Positions 49,138 to 58,933 are shown, counted from the stretch's first letter. The stretch: 64,000 bases of DNA from DASYTH01 sp035942955 (GCF_035942955.1 NZ_DASZCQ010000010.1:16512-80511), one strand, 5' to 3'. Made by a program: numbers and translations. Notes: generated by a model from the sequence alone, not told the origin.

Positions 49138-50120
49138 GCGTTGACCGCCCGCTCCGCGCTCCACCACGCGACCAGATCGCGCAGGCCGTCGGCCAGGTTG
49201 ATCTCCGGCCGCCAGCCGAGGTCGCGCTCGGCGGCGGAGATGTCGGCAAGGCGCCGGGTGACGCCGTTGACCGCGCGGGCCGGGCCGTGCTCGGGCACCA
49301 GGTCGGAGTCCATCGCGGCGAGCAGCGCGTCGGCCAGCTCACGCAGGCTGGTCTCGGTGCCGCTGGCGATGTTGTAGACGGCGTCGGTCACGTCGGCGCG
49401 GGCGGCGAGCAGGTTCGCCCGCGCGATGTCGTGCACGTGCACGAAGTCCATGGTCTGCGTGCCGTCACCGAAGATCAGCGGAGCCTCGCCCCTCGCGATC
49501 CGCTCCATCCAGCGGATCAGCACCTCGGTGTACAGCCCGTGGGTGTCCATCCGCGGGCCGTAGACGTTGAAGTAGCGTAGCGCCACGAACTCAAGGCCGT
49601 ACATGGCCCGGAAGCTGCGCAGCATGCCCTCGTTGAACGCCTTGGCCGCGCCGTAGAACGTGTCGTTGTTGTACGGGTGGTGCCGCTCGGTGGTGGGGAA
49701 CTGCTCGGCTAGCCCGTACACGCTGGCCGACGAGGACGCGATCACCTTGCGCACGTCGTTGGCCGCGGCCGCCTCCAGCACCGTGAATGTGCCGTCCACC
49801 AAGCATTCCAGGGCCAGCCGGGGCTCCTCGGCGCACTGCGTGATCCGGATCGCGGCCAGGTGGAACACCAGGTCGACGCCCTTGCTGAGCTCGCCGACCA
49901 GCGCGCGGTCGTTGATGTCGCCGTTGACGACGCGCAGCCGGTCGCCGCCGCGCTCGGCCGCATCGGCCAGGTTCTCCCGGCGGCCGCGGACGAAGTTGTC
50001 CAGCACGACCACCTCGGCGGCCCCGGCGTCGATGAGCCGGTCCACCACCGCGGAGCCGATCGTGCCGGCCCCGCCGGTCACCAGGGCCCGCTGGCCCTCG
50101 ATCGGTTGGGCATTCGTCAT
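49134..50120 (-). CDS. NAD-dependent epimerase/dehydratase (UDP-sugar 4-epimerase type)
   Basis: A 328-residue extended SDR enzyme: cofactor motif TGGAGTIGS, VVLDNFVRGRRENL, the catalytic Ser in SSSASVYG and YGAAKAFNE (YxxxK), RYFNVYGPRMD and TMDFVHVHDIARANLLA. It resembles UDP-glucose/UDP-N-acetylglucosamine 4-epimerases rather than dehydratases. It is first or second in the amino-sugar operon, 76 bp after the Gfo/Idh gene, and supplies or rearranges the sugar nucleotide. Confidence 0.92.
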   Translation of the reverse strand: MTNAQPIEGQRALVTGGAGTIGSAVVDRLIDAGAAEVVVLDNFVRGRRENLADAAERGGDRLRVVNGDINDRALVGELSKGVDLVFHLAAIRITQCAEEPRLALECLVDGTFTVLEAAAANDVRKVIASSSASVYGLAEQFPTTERHHPYNNDTFYGAAKAFNEGMLRSFRAMYGLEFVALRYFNVYGPRMDTHGLYTEVLIRWMERIARGEAPLIFGDGTQTMDFVHVHDIARANLLAARADVTDAVYNIASGTETSLRELADALLAAMDSDLVPEHGPARAVNGVTRRLADISAAERDLGWRPEINLADGLRDLVAWWSAERAVNA

Positions 50121-50196
50121 GCTGTAACACCTGCCTCGCTCCGCTCGGCGTGGAAGGCATTCGCACAGGTCTTGCTGGGCACGTTGCGTTGGGCGC

Positions 50197-51270
50197 TCAT
50201 GCCGACACCTCCTCCGGCAGCTCACTGGGGTCCAGCACCGGCATGAAGGCGCCACCCTGGGCCAGGCTGGCCGACGCCGCCTCCAGGATCGACAGCACCC
50301 GCAGGCCGGAGATGCCGTCGGTGAGCGGCGCCCGGCCCTCGGTGATCGACGCGGCGAACTCGGCCATCATCGTGCGCAACGCCTCCTTCTCGTTGAGCGC
50401 CGGGGCGACCATGTCCCCGGTGCGGTAGGAGACGATGGCCCTGGTCCGCGCGTCGTCGCCGTTGCCGTTGGAGTCGGTGCGGTCGACGCCCCGGTCGTAG
50501 ATCGACAGGCGCTGGGCCGGCTGCAGGTCGTCCCACACGACCGTGCGGGCCGACCCGCCGATCACCATGGTGCGGATCTTGGTGGGGGACAGCCAGTTCA
50601 CGTGCACGTGGGCCATCGCGCCGCCGGTGAGCTGCAGGGTCAGGTGCGCAACGCAGGCCCGCCCGGCGCCGATCGGGTCCGAGCCGTGCGCGGCCACCGC
50701 GATCGGGGTCACGTCGTCCGGCAGGATCGACAGGAAGATCGACAGGTCGTGCGGGGCGAGGTCCCACAGCACGTCGACGTCCGGCTGGACCAGGCCGAGG
50801 TTGATGCGCACCGAGTCGAGGTACTGGACCTTGCCGATGCCGCCGCCGCGGACCAGCTCGCGCAGGTGCTGCACGGCGGCGGTGTAGCAGTAGGTGTGGT
50901 CGAGCATGAGCGTCAGCCCGCGGCGCCGCGCGGCGGCCACCAGCTGCTGCCCCTCGGCCAGCGTGGCCGCCAGCGGCTTCTCCACCAGCACGTGCTTGCC
51001 CGCCTCCAGTGCGGCCATGGCCACCTGCAGATGGGTGGCGGCCGGTGTGGCGATCGCCACGGCGTGCACCGCGGGGTCGGCGAGCACCTCCTCCAGCGAG
51101 CCGCTGGCGCGCACCGTCGAGTAGGCACCAAGCACCTTGCGCGCGCGCTCGACGTCGAGATCGCACAGGTACTCCAGCCGCATGCCGGGCGTGGCCTGGG
51201 CATTGCGTACCAGGTTTGGTCCCCAGTAGCCGGCGCCGATCACGGCGAGACCGATGGGAGTTCGGCTCAT
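50197..51270 (-). CDS. Gfo/Idh/MocA-family sugar-nucleotide dehydrogenase (WbpB-like)
   Basis: A 357-residue oxidoreductase with Rossmann motif LAVIGAGYWGPNLVRN, CDLDVERARKV, the conserved EKPLAATLAEG (Lys of the EKP motif), LDHTYCYTAAVQHL and DLAPHDLSIFL with the His/Asp catalytic pattern. WbpB/WlbA enzymes oxidise C3 of UDP-sugar acids ahead of transamination, which fits the following aminotransferase and acetyltransferase. It is the promoter-proximal gene of the operon and divergent from the YfhO-like genes. Confidence 0.92.
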   Translation of the reverse strand: MSRTPIGLAVIGAGYWGPNLVRNAQATPGMRLEYLCDLDVERARKVLGAYSTVRASGSLEEVLADPAVHAVAIATPAATHLQVAMAALEAGKHVLVEKPLAATLAEGQQLVAAARRRGLTLMLDHTYCYTAAVQHLRELVRGGGIGKVQYLDSVRINLGLVQPDVDVLWDLAPHDLSIFLSILPDDVTPIAVAAHGSDPIGAGRACVAHLTLQLTGGAMAHVHVNWLSPTKIRTMVIGGSARTVVWDDLQPAQRLSIYDRGVDRTDSNGNGDDARTRAIVSYRTGDMVAPALNEKEALRTMMAEFAASITEGRAPLTDGISGLRVLSILEAASASLAQGGAFMPVLDPSELPEEVSA

Positions 51271-51494
51271 CTATCTACAACCCCTTTGCGTCCACCCACG
51301 AGGCGGTGGACTTGGCCGTTACCAGGACGTATGCGCCGATCCACTCGCAGCAACCTCGGCGAGGCGAGCGCGGTGGAGACAATACCGTGACCATGGTTGT
51401 GGGCCGCGACACCCACCACGCCGCCAGGAACGGGGCAGGTAGTCTGCCGGCTGCGGGCCGTGCGCGTGTGGGTTTCCGCGAAGTCTCTCGAGGG

Positions 51495-53810
51495 ATGGTT
51501 GCACACATGGGTTCGAGTACCAGTCCCGCCGCGCCCGAAACGGCCGAATCCGCCGGGCGGGCCGGGAACGGGGTCCGCCGGCTGCTCCCGGTGGCCGTCA
51601 TGCTCGCCGCCGTCGGGTTCGTGGCCGCCCTCCCGCTGATCCGCAACCACATCTTCTACTTCTGGGACGACACCGCGGTGGTCGGTGTGCCGATGTGGCG
51701 GCGGATGGCCTCCGAGGTGCTCAGCGGGCACTTCCCGCTGCTGGAGCTGGACATGTGGCGGGGCGGGAACTTCGCCGCCGAGGCCGCGGTCGGCATGTGG
51801 AACCCGATCGCCCTTGCCCTGGCGGTGCTCACCTACCCGATCGACAACATGGCCCTGGCGATCACCATCGTGAAGGCCTTCTTCATGTTCATCCTTGCCG
51901 GCGGCTCGTACCTGCTGGCCCGCGACTACGGCGTGCGGCCGTGGCTGGCCGCCGCGATGGGCGCCGCGCTGCCGTTCACCGGCTACACGTTCTTCATGGA
52001 CGCGGTGAACTGGGTCAACGGGCTCATGGTGACCGCGTTCGTGCCGTGGCTGTGGTGGACCGCCCGGCGGGCGATGCGCCGCGACAGGTCGGTGGTCTGG
52101 GTGGTCGTCGCCGGCTACCTGTGCTGCTCGCTCGGCCCGTACGGGCTGCTGGCCACCGGCGTGATCATGTTCGGGGTGCTGGTCGAGGCCTGGCTCACCG
52201 GCCACGCCCGGCGGATCGTGCCGATCGCGCTGTCCGGCATCGCCATCGGGCTGCTCAACCTGATGGTCTACGTGCCGCTGCAGAAGACCGTGTCGGTGGG
52301 CTACCGGGCCGACCAGACGACGATGAACAACGAGTTCCTGTCGCCGTCGATCAGTGACCTGATGGGCATGAGCACGCCGGCGTTCCAGCCGTACGTCTGG
52401 GCGTTCGGGGTCGACCACTTCCGCCTGCCGGCGATCTTCCTGGCCTGGTTCGTGCTGCCACTCCTGCCCTGGCTGAAGTGGGGGCTGGTGCGGCGGCGGT
52501 GGCGGTCGCTGCTCACCGTGTTCGTCACCGGCGTGGTGTTCCTGCTGCTGGTGCTCGGGCCGTCCAACGTGTGGCTGTTCCGCTGGCCCATGCGGCTGGT
52601 GGTCTACCTGTGGTTCCCGGTGATGCTGCTCTGGGTGGTCCTGGCCAACGAGGGCCTTGCGCACACCCGGGCACGGGCACGCGCGCTGGCCTCGGCCGCG
52701 ATCATCCTGTTCGGCGCCTACCTGGCCTGGTCCGACCTGCCCGAGAACGACCTGCGGATCGCGGCCGGCGCGGTCCTGGTCGGGGTGCTCACCGCGCTGG
52801 TCGTGTGGCGCGGGCTCACCACCAGGGCCGGCGCGCTCGTGCTGCTGGCCGGCGTCGTCGCGGTGGGCGCGTTCCACGTCTACCTCTACCCGCGCAACCT
52901 GCAGACCGAGGCGTACAACCTGCCGACCAGCCAGCAGCTGATCAAGCAGCGGTTCGCCAAGTACCAGGGCGTGACCGTGCAACTGGTGCACGCTCCGCTG
53001 CTGCGCAGCGCCGGGGCCGACCATCCGGGCGCCGGCTACCGCGACTTCCTGCTCGGCGGGATGTACTCGGCGGCCGGGGTGGAGAGCCTCACCGGCTACG
53101 GCGGGCTGGGCTACACCAAGATGGACAACACGCTGTGCATGATCTTCGAGGGCTCCACCACCTGCAAGGAGGCCTGGGCGCGGCTGTGGGAGCGGCCGCC
53201 GGGCTACTCGGTGCCGCTGGCCGACCTGATCCGGGCCCAGACGATCGTGGTGCAGAACAGCCTGATCGACACCCGGTTCCAGCCGGCGCCCGACGGCTGG
53301 CGGCGCGACACCGCGGCCGAGGAGTCGGGCCTGGCGACCGTGTGGAAGCGGATCGACCCGCTGCCGTTCCCGGGCGGGCGGGTGTCCAACGTGTCCGCAG
53401 GCGTCGTGGTCGACGCCGACCAGATGACCGGCCGGGTCGACGAGCGGATCAACTACACCCGCACCACCGCGTCCGGCCCGGCCTCGCTGACGTTCGCCCG
53501 GTTGGCCTGGCCCGGCTACTCGGCCACGGTCGACGGGCGGCCGGCGCCGGTGCGCAGCGGGCCGTCCGGGCTGCTCGTCGTCGATCTGCCCGAGGGCGTC
53601 ACCGGCGGTGAGCTGGAGCTGACCTGGCAGCCGCCGTCCACCCCGCTGCTGGTCGCCTCGTTCGCGATCGGGCTGCTGCTCACCGCCGGCCTGGGAATCT
53701 GGCCGGTGCTGAGCCGGCGGCGCCGGCGCCGCGGGGACGCCGAGCCGGCCGAGGGTCCGCCGCCGCCGGGGGCCGACCGCCCGCAGCCCGAGCCGATCGC
53801 GGTGGGGTGA
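51495..53810 (+). CDS. YfhO-like large membrane protein, paralogue 1
   Basis: A 771-residue protein with about 12 membrane helices. After helix 1 the loop LIRNHIFYFWDDTAVVGVPMWRRM carries an acidic DD pair typical of GT-C donor sites; LLELDMWRGGNFAAEA and a large C-terminal extracytoplasmic beta domain follow (ARLAWPGYSATVDGRPAPV), and one final helix precedes a proline-rich tail. YfhO-type proteins are linked to glycosylation of lipoteichoic acid and other glycans. Start is uncertain between ATG 51495 and ATG 51507. A close paralogue follows with a 4-bp overlap. Confidence 0.8.
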   Translation: MVAHMGSSTSPAAPETAESAGRAGNGVRRLLPVAVMLAAVGFVAALPLIRNHIFYFWDDTAVVGVPMWRRMASEVLSGHFPLLELDMWRGGNFAAEAAVGMWNPIALALAVLTYPIDNMALAITIVKAFFMFILAGGSYLLARDYGVRPWLAAAMGAALPFTGYTFFMDAVNWVNGLMVTAFVPWLWWTARRAMRRDRSVVWVVVAGYLCCSLGPYGLLATGVIMFGVLVEAWLTGHARRIVPIALSGIAIGLLNLMVYVPLQKTVSVGYRADQTTMNNEFLSPSISDLMGMSTPAFQPYVWAFGVDHFRLPAIFLAWFVLPLLPWLKWGLVRRRWRSLLTVFVTGVVFLLLVLGPSNVWLFRWPMRLVVYLWFPVMLLWVVLANEGLAHTRARARALASAAIILFGAYLAWSDLPENDLRIAAGAVLVGVLTALVVWRGLTTRAGALVLLAGVVAVGAFHVYLYPRNLQTEAYNLPTSQQLIKQRFAKYQGVTVQLVHAPLLRSAGADHPGAGYRDFLLGGMYSAAGVESLTGYGGLGYTKMDNTLCMIFEGSTTCKEAWARLWERPPGYSVPLADLIRAQTIVVQNSLIDTRFQPAPDGWRRDTAAEESGLATVWKRIDPLPFPGGRVSNVSAGVVVDADQMTGRVDERINYTRTTASGPASLTFARLAWPGYSATVDGRPAPVRSGPSGLLVVDLPEGVTGGELELTWQPPSTPLLVASFAIGLLLTAGLGIWPVLSRRRRRRGDAEPAEGPPPPGADRPQPEPIAVG

Positions 53811-56116
53811 GCCGAACCGTGACCACCAAGACTCCCCCGTCCCCCACGACCTCGAGGCCGTACCTGTCGAGCCGCTACGTCGCGCCGGTGCTGATGCTCG
53901 GCGTGGTCGCGGTCGGCGCCGCGCTTCCCGTGCTGCGCAACCACATCTTCTACATGTGGGACGACACCGCCGCGGTCGGCCTGCCCAACTGGCTGCGCAT
54001 GGCCGACGCCATCACCCACGGCCGGCTGCCCCTGCTCGAGCTGGACATGTGGCGCGGCGGCGACCTGGCGGCCGAGGGCGTCGGCGGCATGTGGAACCCG
54101 GTCATCGTCCTGGTGGCGATCGCCGCGTCGACGTTCGACAACATGGCGCTGGCCATCACGCTGGGCAAGACGTTCTTCATGATGGTCATGGCGCTCGGCA
54201 GCTACCTGCTGGCCCGCGGGTTCGGGATCCGGCCGACGCTGTCCGCCGCCTACGGCACGATGCTCCCGTTCGCCGGCTACTCGCTGTTCGTCGACGGCAC
54301 CGCGTGGGTCAACGCGCTGATCCTGTCCGCGTTCACGCCGTGGCTGTGGTGGGCGGCGCGGCGGGTGCTGCACCGGGACGGCTCGGTGCTGTGGGTGATC
54401 GTGGCGGCCTACCTGTGCCTGTCGCTCGGCAACCCGTACGGCCTGATCAGCACCGCGGTCGTGCTGCTGGCCGTGATGGTCGAGGCGTGGGTGGTCGGCA
54501 ACCGACCGAAGATCGTCTGGCTGGCCCTCGCCGGCGGGGCGGCGCTGCTGCTCAACGTCCAGGTGTACCTGCCGCTCATGCTGTCCACCTCGGTCGGCTT
54601 CCGGGCCGACAACCACACGTTCAACAACGAGTTCTTCTCGCCGGACCTCAACGACCTGGCGACGATGAGCACGCCGAGCGCGCAGCCGTACATCATCTCC
54701 TGGGCGCTGCCCACGCTGAGCGTGCCGGCGATGTACCTGGCCTGGTTCGTGCTCCCGCTGCTGCCGTGGCTGCGCTGGCGGCGGCTCGTCGAGGTGTGGC
54801 GGCCGCTGACCTCGGTGCTGGTGCTCGGTGGGGTGTTCGGCCTGCTGATGCTCGGACCGTCGCAGATCTGGCTGTTCCGCTGGCCGCTGCGGCTGATCGA
54901 CTTCGTCTGGCTGGCCGCCGGGCTCGCCTTCATGGTGCTGGCCAACTTCGGCCTGCACCGCACGCACCGGATCGGCCGGGCCGCCGGCTCGCTGGCGATC
55001 ATCGTGGCGGGCGGGTACCTGGGCTGGGCCGACACCCCGACGTTCCTCACCCGGCACGTGGCGGCCGCGATCGTGGTGGCCGTGCTGGTGGCCCTGCTGA
55101 TCCGGTTCGACGTGACCACCAGGCTCGGGTACGGCGTGCTGGCGCTCGGCACGCTGCTGGTGCTGGGGCTGCAGGTGTTCTGGTTCCCCGGGTTCTACAA
55201 CGTGCTCAACTACCAGTTCCCGAACAGCCGGGCGCTGCTGGAGGAGCGGTTCGCCAAGTACGAGGGGCTGACCGTCCAGCTTGCCGACCTGCACCGGGTC
55301 GGCGGGCAGGACCTCGTGCCCGACCGGGCATACAAGGACATGCTGTTCGGCAACATGTACAGCGTCGCCGGCGTGGAGAGCACCACCGCCTACAGCGGGA
55401 TCGGCTTCACCCGGTTCGACAACACGCTGTGCGCCGTGTACCAGGGCTCGACGACGTGCCCCGAGGCGTGGGGCGCGCTGTGGCGCAACTTCCCCGGCTA
55501 CGACGTGCCGCTGGCCGACCTGCTGCGGGCGCGGACCGTCGTGGTGCAGAACAAGCTGATCGACACCCGGCGGTCCACCCCGCCGGAGGGCTGGCGGCGC
55601 GACACCGCGGCTGAGGAGTCGGGTCTGGTCACCGTGTGGAAGCGGATCGACCCGCTGCCGTTCCCGGGCGGGCGGCTGTCCCACGCAACACCCGGAGTAT
55701 CTATTGTGGACGACCGGCCGGCGGGCGATGTGGCCGAGCGGGTGCGGTTCCACCGCGACGACGCGTCCGGTCCGGCCGCGCTGACGTTCGCCCGGCTCGC
55801 CTGGCCCGGCTACACCGCCACGGTGGACGGGCGGGCGCTGAACCTGCGCACCGGACCGGCCGGGCTGGTCGTGGTGGATCTCCCGGCGGGGGTGACCGCT
55901 GGTGAGGTCGAGCTGACCTGGAGTCCCCCCGGTGCGACCGTGTCCGCGGTGGCGCTCTACCTTGGTGCGGCGCTGTCCATCGGCCTGGTCATCGGGCCGT
56001 GGTACCTGCGGCGCCGCACCCGGCGTCCCGACCTCGGCGACGCCGAGCAGGCTCGTGACGACACGCCGGAGCCGGTGGGCACCGGCAGCTTGGTAGAAGG
56101 AGGCGTTCGATCTTGA
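53807..56116 (+). CDS. YfhO-like large membrane protein, paralogue 2
   Basis: A 769-residue protein colinear with the preceding one: VLRNHIFYMWDDTAAVGLPNW, LPLLELDMWRGGDLAAEG, AYSGIGFTRFDNTLCAVYQGSTTC and FARLAWPGYTATVDGRAL occur at matching places. The two share the unusual GWRRDTAAEESGL segment exactly. They probably arose by tandem duplication and may act as a heterodimer or use different acceptors. GTG start overlaps the previous stop (GTGA). Its stop overlaps the TTG start of the GT2 gene. Confidence 0.8.
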   Translation: MSRTVTTKTPPSPTTSRPYLSSRYVAPVLMLGVVAVGAALPVLRNHIFYMWDDTAAVGLPNWLRMADAITHGRLPLLELDMWRGGDLAAEGVGGMWNPVIVLVAIAASTFDNMALAITLGKTFFMMVMALGSYLLARGFGIRPTLSAAYGTMLPFAGYSLFVDGTAWVNALILSAFTPWLWWAARRVLHRDGSVLWVIVAAYLCLSLGNPYGLISTAVVLLAVMVEAWVVGNRPKIVWLALAGGAALLLNVQVYLPLMLSTSVGFRADNHTFNNEFFSPDLNDLATMSTPSAQPYIISWALPTLSVPAMYLAWFVLPLLPWLRWRRLVEVWRPLTSVLVLGGVFGLLMLGPSQIWLFRWPLRLIDFVWLAAGLAFMVLANFGLHRTHRIGRAAGSLAIIVAGGYLGWADTPTFLTRHVAAAIVVAVLVALLIRFDVTTRLGYGVLALGTLLVLGLQVFWFPGFYNVLNYQFPNSRALLEERFAKYEGLTVQLADLHRVGGQDLVPDRAYKDMLFGNMYSVAGVESTTAYSGIGFTRFDNTLCAVYQGSTTCPEAWGALWRNFPGYDVPLADLLRARTVVVQNKLIDTRRSTPPEGWRRDTAAEESGLVTVWKRIDPLPFPGGRLSHATPGVSIVDDRPAGDVAERVRFHRDDASGPAALTFARLAWPGYTATVDGRALNLRTGPAGLVVVDLPAGVTAGEVELTWSPPGATVSAVALYLGAALSIGLVIGPWYLRRRTRRPDLGDAEQARDDTPEPVGTGSLVEGGVRS

Positions 56117-57150
56117 CCTCGCCCGAACGGTCCGGCAACGGCAGCTCGCCGACTCGGCGCCCGCTCGTCACGATCATCGCCCCGGCGTACAACGAGGCCG
56201 GCAACGCCGCCGGGCTGGTCGACTTCTTCCGGCAGATCCGGTCCCGGCGGCCGGAGTTCGACTTCGAGCTGGTGGTGGTGGACGACGGCTCGACAGACGA
56301 CACCTCGCGGCTGGTGCAGGAGGCGCTCGCCGACGACGACGTGGCCAGGGTGGCGACGTTCTCCCGCAACTTCGGCTCGCACGCGGCGATCACCGCGGGC
56401 CTCGCGCTGTCCCGCGGGGACTGCGCGATCACGATCGGCACCGACCTGCAGGAGCCGATCGAGATGGTCGACCAGTTCCTCGACGCCTGGCAGGACGGCA
56501 ACGAGCTGGTCTGGTCGGTGCGCGAGACCCGCAACGTGCCCAAGGGCAAGGGGTTCGCCAACTGGCTGGCCCGGGTGTTCAACGCGGTGTTCTACCGGTT
56601 CGCCAACCTGCCGAACCTGCCGAAGGAGGGCCCGGCCCAGGTTCTGCTGTCCCGCAAGGTGATCGACGTGCTCAACGCCATGCCGGAGCGCAACCGCAAC
56701 ATCTTCGGCATGTTCGCCTGGGTGGGCTTCAAGCAGACCACGATCTACTTCCACCAGAAGCCGCGGGCGTCCGGCAAGAGCAAGTGGACGACGGCCAAGA
56801 AGATCCGCCTGGTGATGGACTCGTTCGTCCAGTTCTCCACCGCGCCGTTCCTGGCCACGATGCTGCTCGGGGTCCTGCTCGCCCTGCTCGGCCTCGGCGG
56901 CGGGCTGGCCGCGCTGATCGTCGCGCTGGCCACGCTGAGCGCCCCGGTCGGCTGGCTGCTGGTGCTGTGCTCGGTGTTCTTCGTCGGCGGGCTGCAGCTC
57001 GCGGCGCTCGGCGGGTTCGGCGAGTACGTGTGGCGCGCCGGCGACGACGCCCGCCGCCGCCCGCTGTACATCCTCAGCGGCGTGCACGACCACGGCGCCC
57101 CCGCGTCCGCGCCAATGACGACCCGTTCCGAGGTAGGCGTGGAAGCCTAG
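56113..57150 (+). CDS. GT2 glycosyltransferase, polyprenyl-phosphate type (GtrB/DPM1-like)
   Basis: A 345-residue enzyme. GT-A domain motifs are TIIAPAYNEAGNAAGLV, VVVDDGSTDDT, FSRNFGSHAAITAGL, the metal site GTDLQEP, and KGPAQVLLSRK-like EGPAQVLLSRKV with RASGKSKW; two C-terminal helices follow (about 250-310). These enzymes move a sugar from a nucleotide to polyprenyl phosphate, giving the lipid donor used by GT-C proteins like those beside it. The TTG start is supported by AGGAGG 9 nt upstream and by overlap with the preceding stop. Confidence 0.9.
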   Translation: MTSPERSGNGSSPTRRPLVTIIAPAYNEAGNAAGLVDFFRQIRSRRPEFDFELVVVDDGSTDDTSRLVQEALADDDVARVATFSRNFGSHAAITAGLALSRGDCAITIGTDLQEPIEMVDQFLDAWQDGNELVWSVRETRNVPKGKGFANWLARVFNAVFYRFANLPNLPKEGPAQVLLSRKVIDVLNAMPERNRNIFGMFAWVGFKQTTIYFHQKPRASGKSKWTTAKKIRLVMDSFVQFSTAPFLATMLLGVLLALLGLGGGLAALIVALATLSAPVGWLLVLCSVFFVGGLQLAALGGFGEYVWRAGDDARRRPLYILSGVHDHGAPASAPMTTRSEVGVEA

Positions 57151-57261
57151 GACCTACCTGCGGAACCTCAGGGGACCGTGACGGCAGCCAGCCACAATCC
57201 ACCGGACTCCGCACCGTCGGCTGGCATGCGACCGACGCATTGAAATTCCGGGGAGGCGGAA

Positions 57262-58893
57262 CTGTTCACGGTTCTGTTCCTCGTCTGGGCGGCGGTGGCG
57301 CTGCTCCTGATCGCCGCGGGACCGTGGCTGGCCACCAACCGGTGGTGTCGGCTCGTCGCCCTGGTCGCGGTCCTCGGCCTCGGCCTTGTCCACCAGCTGA
57401 TGTTCGCCTCGCTGGCCGAGGACGCGTTCATCAGCTTCCGCTACGCGATGAACCTGGCCGAGGGCAACGGGTTGGTGTTCAACGTGGGTGAGCGGGTCGA
57501 GGGGTACTCCAACTTCCTGTGGGTGCTGCTGATCGCCGCGCCGCGCGCGCTGTTCGACGCCGACATCGTGCTGGTCGCCAGGGTGCTGGGGATCGGGTGC
57601 GCGCTCGGCTGCGTCGTGCCCGCGTACCTGCTGGCCGGGCGGATCGCCGGCGGCTCGGCGGGCGTGCTCGCGGCCGCGATCACCGCGGCGTCGAGCAGCC
57701 TCGCCGCCTACGGCCCGAGCGGGCTGGAGACGCCGCTGTTCGCGCTGCTCGTGCTGGCCACCCTGGTTGCGGCGTTGTCGGGCCGGACGTTCAGCGCCGG
57801 GCTGCTGGTCGCGCTGGCCACCATGACCCGGCCCGACGGTGTGGTGGTCGCCGTGCTGCTCGGCCTGTGGCTGATCATCCAGCCGCTCCGCGGCCGGGCC
57901 CGGTGGCACGCGCCGGTCCTGTTCGTCGCGGGCGCCGTGCTGCTCGCCGGGCCGTGGACGCTGTGGCGGCTGGACTACTACCGCTACTTCCTGCCCAACG
58001 CGCTCGCGGCCAAGTCCGGCATGCCGCTTGACGACCTGCTCGACCAGGGTTGGCGGTACCTGACCGGCTTCCGCGAGGCGACGTGGGCGCTGCTGATCCT
58101 CGTTCCGCTCGCGATCCTCGCCCAGCTCGTCCGCTGGCGCCGGATCCCGGGGTACGCCCGCGGCCCGGTGTGGCTGGTGCTCATCCTCGCGATCGGGCAG
58201 GCCGTGTTCGTCGACTTCGTCGGGGGCGACTGGATGCCCGGCTGGCGGCTGCTCGCGCCGGTCATGCCACTGCTGGCCGTCGGCCTGGCCGCGACCTGCG
58301 TGCTGGTCCGCGGCGGCGATCCGGACCGCCGCACGCCCGTCGCCGACCGGATCGGACCGATCCTGGCGGCCACGGTGAGCGCGCAGCTGCTCGTCGCGTC
58401 GGTCTACAACCCCAGCATGAAGGGCCACTTCGACGCGTGGAAGTCGGAGCTCTACGAGATGTCGAGCATGGGCGCCTGGGTGCACCGGACCCTGCCCCCC
58501 GGCACGGTGATCGCCACCTACGCCAACGGCGCACTGTCCTATGAGGCCGGTCCACGGCTGACCGTGGTGGACGTGCTCGGCCTGACCGACGAGCACATCG
58601 CCCGGCGCGGCAAGCGGCTGCCCGGCGCCGTCGTGGGACACGCCGCGTACGACTACGCCTACGTCGTCAACGTCCGCAAGCCCGACATAATCTTCATGCG
58701 CGGCAACGGGTTCTCCCTGGTGCCCGCGTGCGACTTCATGCCCGAGCTCAAGGACCACTACCAGGGCGTGGTCTTCCGGGTCGCCGGCAAGGCCCGGTGG
58801 GCGCCGGTGTACGTGCGCAAGGAGCGGGCCGACAGCGTCGTCAGGATGCTCGACGCCGACCCCGACTTCGACCGCGCGCGCTGCCCGGCATAG
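57262..58893 (+). CDS. AftB-like GT-C membrane glycosyltransferase
   Basis: A polytopic protein of 543 residues from 57262 (532 from the GTG at 57295). The loop after helix 2 reads LAEDAFISFRYAMNLAEGNG followed by VFNVGERVEGYSNFLW, the pattern of AftB-type arabinofuranosyltransferases (acidic ED donor site, then GERVE). GLETPLFALLVL, TRPDG and GGDWMPGWRLLAPVMPLL are further shared points. It likely transfers a sugar from a decaprenyl-phosphate donor outside the membrane. GGAGG lies 5 nt before CTG 57262 and an in-frame stop is at 57241, so a CTG start is plausible; a GTG start at 57295 would cut the first helix. Confidence 0.82.
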   Translation: MFTVLFLVWAAVALLLIAAGPWLATNRWCRLVALVAVLGLGLVHQLMFASLAEDAFISFRYAMNLAEGNGLVFNVGERVEGYSNFLWVLLIAAPRALFDADIVLVARVLGIGCALGCVVPAYLLAGRIAGGSAGVLAAAITAASSSLAAYGPSGLETPLFALLVLATLVAALSGRTFSAGLLVALATMTRPDGVVVAVLLGLWLIIQPLRGRARWHAPVLFVAGAVLLAGPWTLWRLDYYRYFLPNALAAKSGMPLDDLLDQGWRYLTGFREATWALLILVPLAILAQLVRWRRIPGYARGPVWLVLILAIGQAVFVDFVGGDWMPGWRLLAPVMPLLAVGLAATCVLVRGGDPDRRTPVADRIGPILAATVSAQLLVASVYNPSMKGHFDAWKSELYEMSSMGAWVHRTLPPGTVIATYANGALSYEAGPRLTVVDVLGLTDEHIARRGKRLPGAVVGHAAYDYAYVVNVRKPDIIFMRGNGFSLVPACDFMPELKDHYQGVVFRVAGKARWAPVYVRKERADSVVRMLDADPDFDRARCPA

Positions 58894-58933
58894 CTGACCG
58901 GCCCCGGCGACTTCGCCAAGATCGCCCACGTGA

